From NCBI RefSeq assembly GCF_020509005.1, contig NC_063021.1, positions 1,054,001 to 1,118,000 on the forward strand: 64,000 nt of DNA, read 5' to 3'. Position 1 is the first letter of the stretch; each line of letters starts with the position of its first letter. Positions 23,816-33,314 of this stretch are shown here, one piece after another. The stretch comes from Fulvia fulva. Lineage: Eukaryota > Ascomycota > Dothideomycetes > Mycosphaerellales > Mycosphaerellaceae. Made by a program: the position numbers and the translations under genes. Below the pieces are notes generated by a model that saw nothing but the letters and a program-made list of their open reading frames with translations, did not search any database and was not told the DNA's origin.

Positions 23816-25165
23816 ATGGGCGACAAGTACCAGGCACCCCCTGGGCCACCACCCAACTACCGATCACAGTCCACCACGGAGGTACAGAAGGCCCAAGACC
23901 AAGATGGACGTCAATCAACACAGCCACAGCCGGGTTCTTGGACAGTTGGGGGAGGTTCTAGCTCTCGTCAGCCTGAGATGAGCTCGAACAAACCATTCCG
24001 AGAACCACGTATGAGTGCTACGTCAGGTCAGCGTCCAGCAAGTCTGAACGTCCAGGCTGGCCAGACATGTCAGTCTCCGCCAAGCTCACATCCGAGCTCA
24101 CGGCCAAGTTCCCATCAGGTGTCACCACAAGGCCCTCCTTCTAATGCCACGAGCGATGTAGAGATGAGCGAGGACGAGGAATTCCAATATCAGCCACCTC
24201 CAGGCCCTCCCCCAGGTCGTGCTTCCAAGCAACCAGACATGGATTATTCGCCGCCTCCAGGACCACCCCCAGGCCATGGATCGACCCAGACAGGGCATGA
24301 CGCGCCACCGGAGTACGACCCGTGGGTGGGTGATGACGGTGGCTTAAGGCCTCCACCGGCTTTCTCTGCTGTGAGACCCGAGAATCAGAGAAGTCCTGCT
24401 GCCAATGCGGACTTTGACGACGCCGCTAGGGCCCACGCCTGGTGCAGGGACAACACGCTCTGGAATGCTGTCGAGCATGATGGAAGCATAATCGAGCGCA
24501 TTCAGGTAGGCGATATGCGTCTGACATTTCCGCCAAACACAATGGACATTACGAACTATCAGCCAGGCATTGGCAGAAGTTATATACGTACCACTGCCAC
24601 CATCGGCGATACCATTCTGCTATCAGACATTCCTGCATACGCCTCACACAGACAGAATCCCTTGGCGACAGGTCGATCTCACACCGTCTACTTTGAACTG
24701 CATGTCCAAAGTCTAGGAGACCGGTACAACCCCAACAACAACATCGAGTCTGGCGTTGCTATTGGGTTCGTTGCCCCAGCTTATCCCGCCTGGAGGCTGC
24801 CTGGGTGGCATCGAGGCTCGTTGGGCGTACACAGCGATGATGGACGTCGATACGTCGACAACAGCTACGGTGGCAATGACTTTGTCGCGCCGTTCAAGAA
24901 GGGCGATGTGGTTGGCATTGGTATGACTTTTGCGCCTCCGCGACACGGCGACAGGAACAATCCGTGCCAAGTGTTTTTCACGCGGAACGGCAAGCATGAG
25001 GGCGCCTGGGATCTGCATGAAGAGCGGGATAGAGACGCTGACGAAGGAGATGTCGCTGGCTTAGAAGGTGATCACGACCTGCTTGCGGCGGTGGGTGTTT
25101 TTGGAAGCGTGGAGCTGGAAGCCGTGTTTCACAGAGAAGACTGGCTATACAAGCCTCAAGAATGA
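23816..25165 (+). CDS. SPRY-domain protein with PPxY motifs
   Basis: A single exon encodes 449 aa. Residues 1-190 are Pro/Gln/Ser-rich and disordered, with repeats of P-P-G-P-P-P. There are two PPxY motifs: P-P-N-Y (residues 12-15) and P-P-E-Y (164-167), the ligand type bound by WW domains of Rsp5/Nedd4 ubiquitin ligases. From about 290 to 445 lies a SPRY domain (Y-F-E-L-H-V, G-V-A-I-G-F, S-L-G-V-H-S-D-D-G, G-D-V-V-G-I-G, C-Q-V-F-F-T-R-N-G). SPRY plus PPxY is the layout of the yeast Rsp5 adaptors Ssh4 and Ear1, which also carry a membrane span that I do not see here. I chose the ATG at 23816; the frame is open upstream but begins without an ATG. The adaptor role is inferred. Confidence 0.88.
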   Translation: MGDKYQAPPGPPPNYRSQSTTEVQKAQDQDGRQSTQPQPGSWTVGGGSSSRQPEMSSNKPFREPRMSATSGQRPASLNVQAGQTCQSPPSSHPSSRPSSHQVSPQGPPSNATSDVEMSEDEEFQYQPPPGPPPGRASKQPDMDYSPPPGPPPGHGSTQTGHDAPPEYDPWVGDDGGLRPPPAFSAVRPENQRSPAANADFDDAARAHAWCRDNTLWNAVEHDGSIIERIQVGDMRLTFPPNTMDITNYQPGIGRSYIRTTATIGDTILLSDIPAYASHRQNPLATGRSHTVYFELHVQSLGDRYNPNNNIESGVAIGFVAPAYPAWRLPGWHRGSLGVHSDDGRRYVDNSYGGNDFVAPFKKGDVVGIGMTFAPPRHGDRNNPCQVFFTRNGKHEGAWDLHEERDRDADEGDVAGLEGDHDLLAAVGVFGSVELEAVFHREDWLYKPQE

Positions 25166-26045
25166 GAGCATAAGATCGCATGACAGCACAAGATACCCTA
25201 GATGTCGAAGCATCCGATGATTTGAGACTTGACTTCTTCGTCACCATTCACGGTGTATCATAGACGATATGGGCGCATAGATGAGCCACAACGCTTCGCC
25301 GTGTTTCTTGTGGGCACGACTTCGGAACCGAATTCGTGTCATTCCGCTTTTTAGGTTCTGTCAACTCCATCTTGAGCAAAGTCGGAATGGTCCATATGGG
25401 CCATGCCATCACAGAAGTGGGCACCTGCTTGGCAAATGTCTTTTGTTCGGAGGAAGTCTCAAATCAGCTGACCAGCCGAAGTGGGACGATTCTTAGCACA
25501 ACCTGGAACCGAAAGAGAAGACTTCACTGGCTCGACCCTATATGGCCCTAGACACTCGAAGGGGCCCCAGCAAATCCTGCTCACACATGCAACCTGAAGA
25601 AAGACGTCTTCCAGCGAACCAGATGTGCCGACAACATCTGACACGAGATTACTCAACGCTTGAGGACGTCGTCGTAGTGTGGTAGCAGCCGCTATCAGCC
25701 TCGGTTGGACAGATCGACCTCTACGATGCCTAGCTGAGCAATCCTCCAGCATGGCACGCACGCCAAGGATCGACTCGTCGTCGACGAGATGGCCTGAGTG
25801 GATATAGGGCCACCTATGGACCGGACAATGCAGGGTTCAGAACTAGTCACAGCCGCTGTCGAGTCCCGCAGTGAGGGGCACTGAGATGCTCTAGTCGCGT
25901 TGCGGCAGGAAAGCTCGAAGCACTACCAAGGTGTCCGGGTATAAGAGCCACGTGCGGTTGGCAGATACATGTACTTTCCATTTACCTTTCCCGTTGGACC
26001 AGGAATCAGCACAACTTTCCTTCAAACAGATCCAAATCAATTGCC
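25166..26045. other. intergenic region upstream of the aldehyde dehydrogenase
   Basis: This 880-bp stretch has no convincing coding frame. The last roughly 80 bases are C/T- and CAA-rich, typical of a fungal promoter and leader. A weak tRNA-like patch near 25786 was examined and not accepted. Confidence 0.6.
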
Positions 26046-27544
26046 ATGTCTCCATCAAAGGGTTTGTATACCCCTCCAGTGCCCAACACGACTTCATGGA
26101 CTAACTGTCTCTAGTCTCTACCGTCAAGTGGGACGAGTTCTACAACATCATCAATGGCCAGAAACGTGGCGGCGCCGATCAACATCATGGAACGAACCCG
26201 GTGAACGGCGAGAAGCTGTGGCCAGTCCCAATTGGAACCCAGAAGGATGTAGATGAGGCTGTCGAAGTTGCACAGAAGGCGTTCGAGTCTTGGAGGGAGG
26301 TTCCAATAGAGGAGCGCAAGGAATACCTCAAGAAGTGCAAAGATCTATTACTGGCGCACAGCGACGAGATGACCTCATTGCTCTGTTCAGAGACCGGCAA
26401 GCCCAAGGCCGTTGCGGAATTGGAGACAGTGGGTGGTGTTGCCGGATGGTTTGGCCACCACGCCTCGCTCACCCTCCCAGAAGAGCGTGACGAGGATGAC
26501 GAGAAGGTCATGCTGACCCGCTACACTCCTCTCGGCGTCGTCGGCGCCATCTGCCCTTGGAACTTCCCGATTGTCCTGTCATTGGGCAAGATCATTCCTG
26601 CGGTCTTGACTGGAAACACGATCATCGTCAAGCCAAGTCCTTTCACTCCATACACGACGTTGAAGTTTGTGGAGCTGATGCAGGAAGTGCTTCCAGCCGG
26701 TGTTGTTCAAGCTATCGGTGGAGATGACTTTCTTGGACCAATGCTTACTGCTCACCCTGGGATCGCGAAGATCAGCTTCACAGGATCGATCGCAACCGGC
26801 AAGAAGATCATGGCAGCAAGTGCACAGACTCTGAAGCGTGTAACTCTCGAGCTTGGCGGTAACGATGCCTCAATCGTCCTGCCAGACGTTGATGTCAAGA
26901 AAGTTGCGCCACAGCTTGTCATGGGTGCATTCCAGAACTCCGGTCAAGTTTGTGTCGCCACAAAGCGCATTTACATTCACAAAGACATCTACGACGAAAC
27001 TCTTCAAGCCATGGTCGAGTTCACGAAGACTCTCACGGTCGGCGCACCAGCAGATGGCGCGTTCCTCGGTCCAGTGCAGAACAAGATGCAGTACGAGAAG
27101 GTCAAGGACTACTTCAAGGACACCAAGAGCCAGGGCTACAAGTTCGCTGTGGGAGATGCTGAGGTCAGCGACGGCCAGGGCTTCTTCATCAAGCCGACTA
27201 TCATCGACAACCCACCAAACGACAGCCGTATCATCCAAGAAGAGCCATTTGGTCCAATCGTCCCAACGCAGCCATGGGAGGATGAAGAGGAAATTATCAA
27301 GAGAGCAAACGCCTCCAACGCGGGTCTAGGTGCTTGTGTTTGGGGTAAGGACATTGCACGAGCAGAGAAGATCGCTAAGCGTCTCGAAGCTGGATCTGTC
27401 TTCGTGAACAGCTTTGAGAAGCCTACACCACAGGCTTTCTTCGGTGGCCACAAGGAGAGCGGTATTGGTGGTGAGTGGGGCAAGGAAGGTCTCAAGGCTT
27501 ACTGCAACGCTCATGTCATGCACACGTACAAGGGCGTGTTCTAA
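26046..27544 (+). CDS. aldehyde dehydrogenase (NAD(P)+-dependent)
   Basis: Two exons, 26046-26061 and 26115-27544, encode 481 aa. The first exon holds only M-S-P-S-K plus one base. The 53-bp intron starts GTTTGT and has a CTAAC branch site at 26101. The ALDH superfamily fold is clear: the cofactor-binding block I-C-P-W-N-F-P, V-K-P-S-P-F-T-P, the S-F-T-G-S turn, the catalytic Glu in L-E-L-G-G-N-D (about residue 251) and the nucleophile Cys in S-G-Q-V-C-V-A-T (about 285), 34 residues apart as is usual. The C-terminus has E-P-F-G-P-I. It oxidises an aldehyde to the acid; the substrate cannot be told from sequence. No targeting signal is seen, so it is probably cytosolic. Confidence 0.92.
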
Positions 27545-27981
27545 GTAGAGTAGTATGGTTTGTGTGTATGTTACGTAGTATCGATCTTCTTTTGAGTGGT
27601 CTAGGAAGCTCCCGGACGCCAGCATATCAGCATGAGCAGTCGTTGCCCTTGAAAATATCGATACAGTCGCCATCGAAGCTCCCCCATTGTGTTTGCCAGC
27701 ATCATCATTGCAGCAGACCCTGGTGTGGTCCTGATAAGCATAGATGTAGTAGTATAGTGAGAGTCGGAGCACCACGCTGGCTAATCGTAGTTGCCGTCAA
27801 GACAAGCTCCAACGGCTGTCGCATGTGAAAGCCGAACCGGAAGGCGCTGTGGTGACAAGGATGTGTTAGCGTGCTTTCTTGATGCAAACACGACAAGACA
27901 TGCAAGCTCGACTCAACCTCACCACCCTCGCACACCTTCGTCAACGCACTTCTCACCTCCACGGGCCTCCTTAAACAAACC
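27545..27981. promoter_or_regulatory. spacer with probable terminator and promoter
   Basis: This 437-bp gap lies between two plus-strand genes. It must hold the aldehyde dehydrogenase 3' end and the promoter of the next gene. Its last roughly 80 bases are rich in CAAC/ACCTCC words like a leader. No specific site was recognised. Confidence 0.5.
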
Positions 27982-28614
27982 ATGGCGGACCGCGTTCAAG
28001 CAGTCCGCGTTGCCTGCATTGGCGAGAGCAGCCTCGACTGCATCCACACCAAGCAGTACTCCACGTACAACATCCAGACCGACCACGAGATCTTCAGTAC
28101 CGGAGAGTTCAGCCTCTTGACGTCGTTGACTGGTGTACCGTTCCTGCCTATGAAGCTTCGCCCATCACTCCTCACAACTTCCGTCATGCAAAATGACCGC
28201 GCTCGCGGCCTTCAGCGCAACATCAAGTATGGCCATGCGGCTGAGGGCAAGTACTTCGAGAATCCGGTTGCACGCACTCTGATGGCCTGCAACGAGGATG
28301 GTGGGGCTCGCTGGACACAGCGTGTTGGCAGTGTCTTGATTGCGCGTGCTGATCGCAAGCCGCTCAACGAGGGTCACGTTGCTATCATGCTGGGCTTCAT
28401 CGACAACGCCACTCAGTCCATCCAAGAGAACCAGGACACGAGCGGTGCAGCTTTGTCGCCAGATGCTTTCAAGGCATACTACGACTATGCTATGCAGCAC
28501 CTCCTGGCTTCTGACCAAGCTGATGAGTGGGCTAAGGTGCCTTCCATGTTCGCAGACCCAGCTCAGACCGATGATGGGGTCAAGATGGAGGTCGACGGAG
28601 GTGTGACTGTTTGA
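27982..28614 (+). CDS. conserved-looking protein of unknown function, 210 aa
   Basis: A single exon starts at an ATG in an AAACCATGG context. I do not recognise a family. The N-terminus reads V-A-C-I-G-E-S-S-L-D-C-I-H, followed by a Leu/Thr-rich stretch (E-F-S-L-L-T-S-L-T-G-V-P-F-L-P). The centre contains R-W-T-Q-R-V-G-S-V-L-I-A-R-A-D-R-K-P-L. The C-terminus is acidic (D-D-G-V-K-M-E-V-D-G-G). There is no signal peptide or membrane span. Codon use and G/C at third positions match neighbouring genes, which supports coding. It ends 164 bp from the stop of the convergent cyclase gene. Confidence 0.7.
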   Translation: MADRVQAVRVACIGESSLDCIHTKQYSTYNIQTDHEIFSTGEFSLLTSLTGVPFLPMKLRPSLLTTSVMQNDRARGLQRNIKYGHAAEGKYFENPVARTLMACNEDGGARWTQRVGSVLIARADRKPLNEGHVAIMLGFIDNATQSIQENQDTSGAALSPDAFKAYYDYAMQHLLASDQADEWAKVPSMFADPAQTDDGVKMEVDGGVTV

Positions 28615-28778
28615 GTAAGGAGGATCGCAAGGCAAGAGGTGTCTCAAAGAAGAGAGCTGTTGGCGGCAATACAATGAGAGCGGCAATGGCAGAGCATGAA
28701 AGCTCATGTTGGAGCGGGATACAACGGACGTAAGTCACCCGCTCGTTTGCGCTTCGCGGACTTGTATTGACAGCTGCA

Positions 28779-29967
28779 CTAGAGTATGGCGATAGCCCCG
28801 GGAGGGCTTCCTATGCCCCCGCGGACATGAAGCGGCGCGCTAGTGATGAAGAATGTATACTTCTTCTGTTGTTCACAGAGTCTGCTCAATTCTTCCAAGT
28901 TCCAAAGTTCCCCTGCAATGATGTTTAGCAGGTTCTTGCATGGAGAGAACATCACTCGGCCGCACTGACCTATAGGTGTGCCCCATTGCACCAACAACCA
29001 TTCGTGAAGGACCCAACCCTTCTTGAATGGCGGCGGCCAGGCCTCGAAAGCAATGGTGTCTGATGCTACAGCAGCAAAGTGATGGTCATACAGCCACCTC
29101 ACGGTGGTCTCATTGTTCTGCAGCCCGATTGCCAATGCACTATCCTTCGTGCCGCGTTTTCGCTCCTCAGGATTTGCATAATTGTGCCATCGAGTGTACC
29201 CAGTCCGGACGAGGAGTATATCGCCAGGCCTGGTGCTGGTGCCCTGTGATCGCAAACAGTCTTCCAGTTCAGAGACAGGAATCTCGTGTCTGGAGACCGG
29301 GGAAGGAGGCTTTCCATGCACCTTCTCATACCAGGACAGCCAGTCAATGAGGACGCCACGACCCACAATGCCGCCCCTTTCGCAGATGTTGTGGATGCCA
29401 TTGGTGTCACTTTTGAGTGCCTCGTCATGAGACAGGCCGTTGTAATACATTTGCGTCTTCTGGTGAGCAAAGTGCTTCAGAGAATCCCACTGGCTTCCAC
29501 TTTGCGTGTTCATGTACTACGCGGAGAAAGTCTATCAGTATCGAGCACCGCACATGAACGAAATTATCTCAGCGAACACGCACCACTTCATCATCGAACC
29601 CGGCGATGGCGCCCTTGGTCGCAGCTCTCGTGTCGATGACCTTTTGCTCGAACTTCCTCCTACCGAATCCGGGAAACTCCACGTTGTCCGAGAGGCACCA
29701 GTCGAGCTGGACGTGCTGGCCCGTTCGAATCTCAGATGATGCTTGCCGCACGACATCTGGCGTCAGTAAGTTCAGCGTTCCGACTTGGTCTTTCACGCCA
29801 TTCTTGTCGAATAGGCCCCAAGCACAGCCTTGTGGTTGGCCTTCGACTTTCGGTAGTTGGTCAAAGGTTGGAAAGGTGAAGTGTGGCTGTCCGGTCAACG
29901 TATCTGCTACAGCTGACAGTCGTTCCTTGGCCTTCTGAGCCAGCGGGGGACTTTTGCCGTCTGTCAT
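28779..29967 (-). CDS. putative cyclase / kynurenine formamidase-like hydrolase
   Basis: Two exons, 29967-29584 and 29516-28779, encode 373 aa. The 67-bp intron starts GTGCGT and ends CGTAG with a CTGAT branch site. The protein resembles the putative cyclase family (PF04199). It has W-G-L-F-D-K-N-G..D-Q-V-G-T-L-N-L-L-T-P near residues 50-75, and S-Q-W-D-S-L-K-H-F, the family metal-binding block in which Asp and His are kept. R-P-G-D-I-L-L-V-R-T-G-Y and A-S-D-T-I-A-F-E follow. Fungal members are mostly uncharacterised; bacterial relatives hydrolyse amides or lactones with a divalent metal. The open frame extends upstream to 30030 but the ATG at 29967 fits the family start. The substrate is unknown. 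Confidence 0.85.
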
Positions 29968-30649
29968 GGCTACGACGTTGGGATGCGTCGATTGAACCTT
30001 GATGGAGTCTCTGTAAAACGATATTATCACTTACATTGCTGCAGTGCAGTCATGGCCGAAGCGGGGACCGGTTTCAGCACCTCGGCCTAGCCTTTGGAAT
30101 CATCATGATTGAGCGACTGCGTCTTGCCGTCCCATCAAGCTCAGCACGTAGCTGTGGAAAGCCGTCGCCTGTGGAGCAAATGCTCTCGCTACATCGAACG
30201 AGCGCTTGCTCAAACATGTGTCGCAGCGATGTGCGTCTCTGGAATATCGCGACGAGGCGAGCAAGGAGGTGCCGCATGTGCTTTCAAGTTTCCCGGACTG
30301 TGGCTATCAGCGAATGGTTCTTGATGCCCTCATTCGCATGGCTCGCGGGTATACAAACATGCTGGCGAAGTTGTTGGTGTAGGATCTTTTCACAGAGAGA
30401 ACGTGGCGCTTAGAAACACAGCCTGTCGTCACGTGTGTCTCGTACATGTAAGCACCTCCTTGGTCATGGGAAAGTCGGCATGGATCCTTCAGGCGACAGC
30501 GACCAGCGGCTGAGCCACCTCACCAAGTGACATCTCCCTCACAAGGCAACTTCTCTCTTTCCAACTCTCACTCTCCTTCACAGCAACAACTCTTTCCTTG
30601 GTTTCAACTTCTTTCATACTCGAATACTGACCTACCGACACCGCCAAAC
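29968..30649. promoter_or_regulatory. divergent promoter region
   Basis: This 682-bp region separates the minus-strand cyclase from the plus-strand membrane protein gene, so both promoters must lie here. The last 120 bases before 30650 are C/T-rich with CTCTTTCC and CAACTCT words, typical of a fungal leader. Small frames inside have no recognisable product. Confidence 0.5.
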
Positions 30650-31966
30650 ATGTCCGGTGTTCACGGCCAGGTGCTGCAGCACCTCGTGAAGCGTGGCGTT
30701 GAAGCCGCGCAATCGCACTTCGCAGGACCAAAGCAGGAGTACATGCAACAACTGCAGCACGATGCCGAGCTCTACGATCAGGCTGGCCCGGAAATGGAGG
30801 TCACACCCTGGGAGATGCTGCCCATCGTCATCACTGGACTCTTGACGATGCTCTTGGTCGCTTCGGTAGGTTGCATGATCCGATTAGTGCAAGAGGGTCG
30901 ATGCTAACATGTGGTATAGATCCGATACACTATCGGCGAAGTGATGGCATCACTGACCATGATCGAGTCGCAAACGAGCACCGCTATCATCGAGGACAAG
31001 CCGCCAGCCTACGCCGACGAGCCCGACGCACCACTCGAGAAGGAGTCTCTCCTGCCAGCTGAGGCCGAGGCAGACGTCGAGGTCACATTGATCAGGAACA
31101 CACCAATTACCGCGAACATTACAACGACTATTGAACACTTGCAACGGGTTGGAGGGTTCCGTGCTCGATGGAGGGGTCTTGGTGTCAGCATGGTCTACCA
31201 CTTCCTCCATGCGACAATCAGCAACTTCCTGTCTGCGCTGCTCGGACTCGGTATCTTCGGCCACGCGCTTGTCTACATCTTCACATCAGTCAGCTTGGCT
31301 CGCCTCCACTTGGTCTGGACACACGCGATGATCGCACAGCCATCTGCCAAGCCATTCTGGCGCCGCATTGTTCCCCGAAAGCAAGCCAAGGCCATCCTCT
31401 TGCCAGCCTTCGTCTTTGCAGCTGCTCAGCAAGCTACCTGCATCCTGCCGGTCGCGGTCGCCTTCATGGTTGGTCTGCCAGATGTACAGAAGGAGCACGT
31501 CGTGCAGGCTGCGCAGCACAAGGACTGTGCTATGATCGGCCTTTTGAGCCTGCGCTTCCTTGCTGTCCCAGCTACTGGGCTCTTCGTGGCATTCATGATC
31601 CTGCTGCCAGCGACGGTCACCCTCACCCGCATCGAGGCCCTTCTTCTCCCAGAGAACGAGGACACGATCGTGCCTTTCGATCGCCAGGCCATCGTCGGCG
31701 GCATTGACATGACCGCTCGCGGCAGCTCGAAGCAGCTCTTCGTCAACGCATGGCGCTCTTTCGACCGTACATCTCGGTGGAGGCTGATCAAGCTCTACGT
31801 GAAGATGGTCTTCATCCAGATTGCCGTCATCTTCACTGCCGTCCACCTCATGGCAGCAGAGCTTTACGTCATTGGTGGCGAGCGATTGGGCGTGTTGGCT
31901 AAGAGTGCCGTTGCTCAGATGCAGCTTATCGCCATCGAGGCTCACAAGAACCAAGTTGCAAACTAA
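30650..31966 (+). CDS. multi-span membrane protein, unknown function
   Basis: Two exons, 30650-30865 and 30920-31966, encode 420 aa. The 54-bp intron has GTAGGT, a CTAAC at 30904 and TATAG. The first membrane segment spans the splice site (about residues 55-80). A cytosol-type loop follows with P-P-A-Y at 100-103, a PPxY motif. Four to five more hydrophobic segments lie at about 150-190, 225-250, 275-305 and 375-395. I do not recognise a named family. PPxY motifs in membrane proteins often recruit the ubiquitin ligase Rsp5, so ubiquitin-controlled trafficking is possible. That is inference only. Confidence 0.8.
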
Positions 31967-32306
31967 GCGAGAGAAAGATCTGTATATCTACCAAGCCTAA
32001 CATGAAAGGCGCCACTCCCTAAAGTGAGATTGAATATCAGCGATAGCATAGCACTAGCGATTGAGAATGAGAGCAGTCACATTGCAGGTTGTCTACAAGC
32101 TTACAGTGTTTTATCACAAGCTTACATGTGCAGCACTCCTCACTCGTGTAGTTGTTTCTGACATTAGGCAGAAGTACCGCTCTTTCCTTTCGAAACAACC
32201 TTCCAATGACAACCACTCGAAGGCAGGTACAAAGCGGTATGGATACCTAGACAGCTGCTGTCCTCAGACTACCACCCACTTCGCCTCATTCCCACCATCT
32301 TCCACC
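31967..32306. promoter_or_regulatory. spacer before a membrane protein gene
   Basis: This 340-bp gap lies between two plus-strand genes. The reading frame of the next gene is open back to 32061, but the C/A-rich stretch before 32307 looks like a leader, so I treat it as untranslated. Confidence 0.5.
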
Positions 32307-33065
32307 ATGCTCGCAGCCAAGCTCATTCGACCTATCCGATCAGCATTCCGAAGCATCTATTCACAGTTCCTTGCCTCGATTATGCAAAATCGCGATCTCG
32401 AAAGCGGCCAGCCCTCCACGCCACCAGCAGCCCACTCCGCGCCTCAAAACCACTCCGACCCTGTGGGTGAAACCCACTTCGACCCTGTGGATGACGAAAA
32501 TGATCGCCTTCTCAACCACGAGGAAGGGGAAGAGGAAGAGGACGCTCCCCAAAATCCACTACCGACCAAGCGCCCAACGAGCCTCCTCACTGTATGGCTC
32601 CGCACAAAACCCGTGGGACCACGAGGTCTATTGCGCAACATTCGTCGTCTGAATGCCGAACTCGTTACGGGAGCGTGTCTCTTATTCGGTGCCGCCGTTC
32701 TTTCCGCGTATGTCCTCTACTGGACGCGGACAACGGTTCATCCTTGGCGATCCCTTGAAGTGGTAGCTGTGGTGGGTGGAGGAATTCTTGGGATTATAAT
32801 AGCTACCTGGGGTGCTGTTATCGGGTTCTGCTCTGGATTTGATACAAGAGGCGATGTGACCAAGGAGCATGTGGCGTATGCGGTGTGGAAGGCGATTTTC
32901 ATCACAGTGCTTGGCGGGATTCTGCATGTGTTGTTCGCGGGAATGCCGCATACGGTTGATGGCTGGTGGATGTTTATGGCACCAGGGTGGTGTATTGGTT
33001 TGGCTCTTGGGTTCTTGACGTATCCGAGCGAGACGAGCGATGTTGACCAGACCGTGTTGCGCTGA
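32307..33065 (+). CDS. four-span membrane protein, unknown function
   Basis: A single exon encodes 252 aa. The ATG at 32307 has a CCACCATG context. Residues 1-100 are hydrophilic, with an acidic run (E-E-G-E-E-E-E-D) near 75. Then come four hydrophobic segments at about 118-140, 150-178, 195-215 and 222-240. The last two include G-G-I-L-H-V-L-F-A-G and W-C-I-G-L-A-L-G-F-L. I know no named family. It follows another uncharacterised membrane protein on the same strand, but the two are not similar in sequence. Confidence 0.75.
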   Translation: MLAAKLIRPIRSAFRSIYSQFLASIMQNRDLESGQPSTPPAAHSAPQNHSDPVGETHFDPVDDENDRLLNHEEGEEEEDAPQNPLPTKRPTSLLTVWLRTKPVGPRGLLRNIRRLNAELVTGACLLFGAAVLSAYVLYWTRTTVHPWRSLEVVAVVGGGILGIIIATWGAVIGFCSGFDTRGDVTKEHVAYAVWKAIFITVLGGILHVLFAGMPHTVDGWWMFMAPGWCIGLALGFLTYPSETSDVDQTVLR

Positions 33066-33314
33066 GTTATTATACGTGGAAAGGTTCCGGAGGAACACAG
33101 CCTGACTAGACTCTGGAAAATATTCATACTTTCGATAGCTCGGACTGCTGCGCTGAGCATAGTCTATCTTCATGCAACGGGGAATAAAATACTCAGTCTC
33201 AAGCATACCATCATTACACCGCACGCCGTGACACCTTTTGCCGGGCCCAAGCGCCGCTGCTATGAACCACCGCATCGTACCAAACGCCGCAGCTCTGAGT
33301 CACCAACGATCAAT

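Noticed and set aside
25786..25898. tRNA-Ser-like patch (GACGAGA, TGGCCTGAGTGG and TCGAGTCCCGC words)
   Set aside because: The A-box has an extra base, the first B-box-like word is degenerate, and the spacing and arms do not fold convincingly by eye. A tRNA covariance scan would settle it.
28165..28707. 180-codon minus-strand frame
   Set aside because: It is the antisense shadow of the 210-aa gene at 27982-28614.
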